A DNA stretch of 40,414 nucleotides from Alphaproteobacteria bacterium (GTDB lineage Bacteria > Pseudomonadota > Alphaproteobacteria > Caulobacterales > Aquidulcibacteraceae), in contig JAPLOL010000068.1 in NCBI GenBank assembly GCA_026400735.1, positions 1 to 40,414 on the forward strand, given 5' to 3'. The translations under genes were made by a program, and so were the position numbers. The notes under the pieces were generated by a model that did no database searches, was not told the DNA's origin, and saw nothing but the letters and a program-made list of their open reading frames with translations. Below, piece by piece: positions 39,889 through 40,414 of the stretch (position 1 is the first letter of the stretch; the number at the start of each line of letters is the position of its first letter).

Positions 39889-40414
39889 TTAGAAATCCAT
39901 GCCGCCCATGCCGCCCATGCCGCCGCCTGGCATGCCGCCGCCGCCGGATTCTTTCTTCGGGGCTTCGGCGATCGAGGCTTCTGTCGTGATGATGAGGCCA
40001 GCGACCGAGGCTGCGTCTTGCAGCGCCGTGCGCACAACCTTCACCGGATCGATGATGCCGGCTTTGACCATGTCGACGTATTCTTCGGTTTGGGCGTTGA
40101 AGCCGTAATTGTCGTCCTTGTTCTCGCGCAGTTTGCCGACAACGATCGAGCCTTCAACACCGGCGTTTTCCACGATCTGACGGATCGGGGCTTCCAGCGC
40201 CTTCTTGATGATGCCGATGCCGACATTCTGGTCTTCGTTGTCGCCCTTGATGTTGAGCTTGAACGCAGCCCGGAGGAGCGCCGTGCCGCCGCCGGGGACG
40301 ATGCCTTCTTCCACCGCAGCGCGGGTGGCGTTCAGCGCGTCATCAACGCGGTCCTTGCGTTCCTTCACTTCGACTTCCGTCGCGCCGCCGACCTTGATCA
40401 CCGCAACACCGCCG
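39889..40414 (-). CDS. groL: Chaperonin GroEL, C-terminal part (5' end outside window)
   Basis: The last 175 or so residues of the 60-kDa chaperonin subunit. The sequence [20 protein letters not shown], followed by the [20 protein letters not shown] segment, is the highly conserved GroEL equatorial domain. [20 protein letters not shown] and [20 protein letters not shown] also match. The end is the flexible Gly-Gly-Met tail ([16 protein letters not shown]). The rest of the gene, and probably groES before it, lies beyond the right edge. Confidence 0.98.
   Translation of the reverse strand, partial: GGVAVIKVGGATEVEVKERKDRVDDALNATRAAVEEGIVPGGGTALLRAAFKLNIKGDNEDQNVGIGIIKKALEAPIRQIVENAGVEGSIVVGKLRENKDDNYGFNAQTEEYVDMVKAGIIDPVKVVRTALQDAASVAGLIITTEASIAEAPKKESGGGGMPGGGMGGMGGMDF

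Overview
This 40.4 kb window is high-GC chromosomal DNA of an alphaproteobacterium, most likely a member of Caulobacterales or Hyphomonadaceae-like lineages. The inference rests on gene content (SapC, a CC_3452-type secreted protein, ExoD, a Zur-type regulator, a large TonB-dependent receptor, an alphaproteobacterial form of HisRS, a ScsB-like DsbD), many small lipoproteins, frequent GTG starts, and dispersed inverted repeats of the GTCATTCC and CTTCGACAGGCTCAG kinds. I saw no tRNA, rRNA, CRISPR array, transposase or prophage gene. Both ends are cut inside genes: an OmpA-family protein on the left and GroEL on the right.

Layout. 1-4.4 kb holds envelope genes on the minus strand (OmpA porin-like, COG3650-type lipoprotein, glycine-zipper OmpA lipoprotein, secreted SRPBCC protein) and a divergent membrane histidine-kinase-like protein whose phospho-acceptor His is Asp. 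4.5-9.5 kb holds a 56-residue membrane protein, a Fur-box-like site before a small ORF, an orphan cytosine methyltransferase with its Vsr repair endonuclease, small lipoproteins, ExoD and three 81-bp repeat units. 9.5-17.2 kb holds a CC_3452-type protein, an unrecognised coiled-coil membrane protein, a thiolase, pyrophosphatase with a tiny hotdog protein, a dienoyl-CoA-isomerase-like protein, DoxX-like, SDR and hemolysin III genes. 17.2-22.3 kb holds DUF4197, an alpha/beta hydrolase, an amidohydrolase, a double-hotdog thioesterase coupled to a Zur-like regulator, and a GIY-YIG-like gene behind two LexA-type boxes. 22.3-32.5 kb holds YfbK-like VWA, DUF885, SapC, a DsbD/ScsB-redoxin pair, two tandem paralogous small secreted proteins, and hisS. 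32.5-40.4 kb holds nhaA, a TonB-dependent receptor, an M24 peptidase-like gene, a frameshifted gene, an MDR oxidoreductase, an Imm11-like orphan immunity gene, and groEL.

Functional themes. Acyl-CoA metabolism recurs (thiolase, dienoyl-CoA isomerase, SDR, thioesterase, two hotdog proteins) but these genes are scattered, not one operon. Envelope and redox maintenance is the other theme (OmpA proteins, ScsB/redoxin, SapC, TonB receptor). Translational coupling by ATGA or GTGA overlaps occurs at thiolase/lipoprotein, ppa/hotdog, zur/thioesterase and dsbD/redoxin.

The observations I rate highest are regulatory. Two perfect GAAC-N7-GAAC sites (the alphaproteobacterial LexA motif read from the other strand) flank a good promoter in front of a divergent GIY-YIG-like gene, suggesting an SOS-induced protein of unknown role. 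A 21-bp near-palindrome resembling a Fur box overlaps a candidate promoter in front of a small unrecognised ORF. Paired 16-bp dyads sit between the SRPBCC gene and the degenerate kinase gene.
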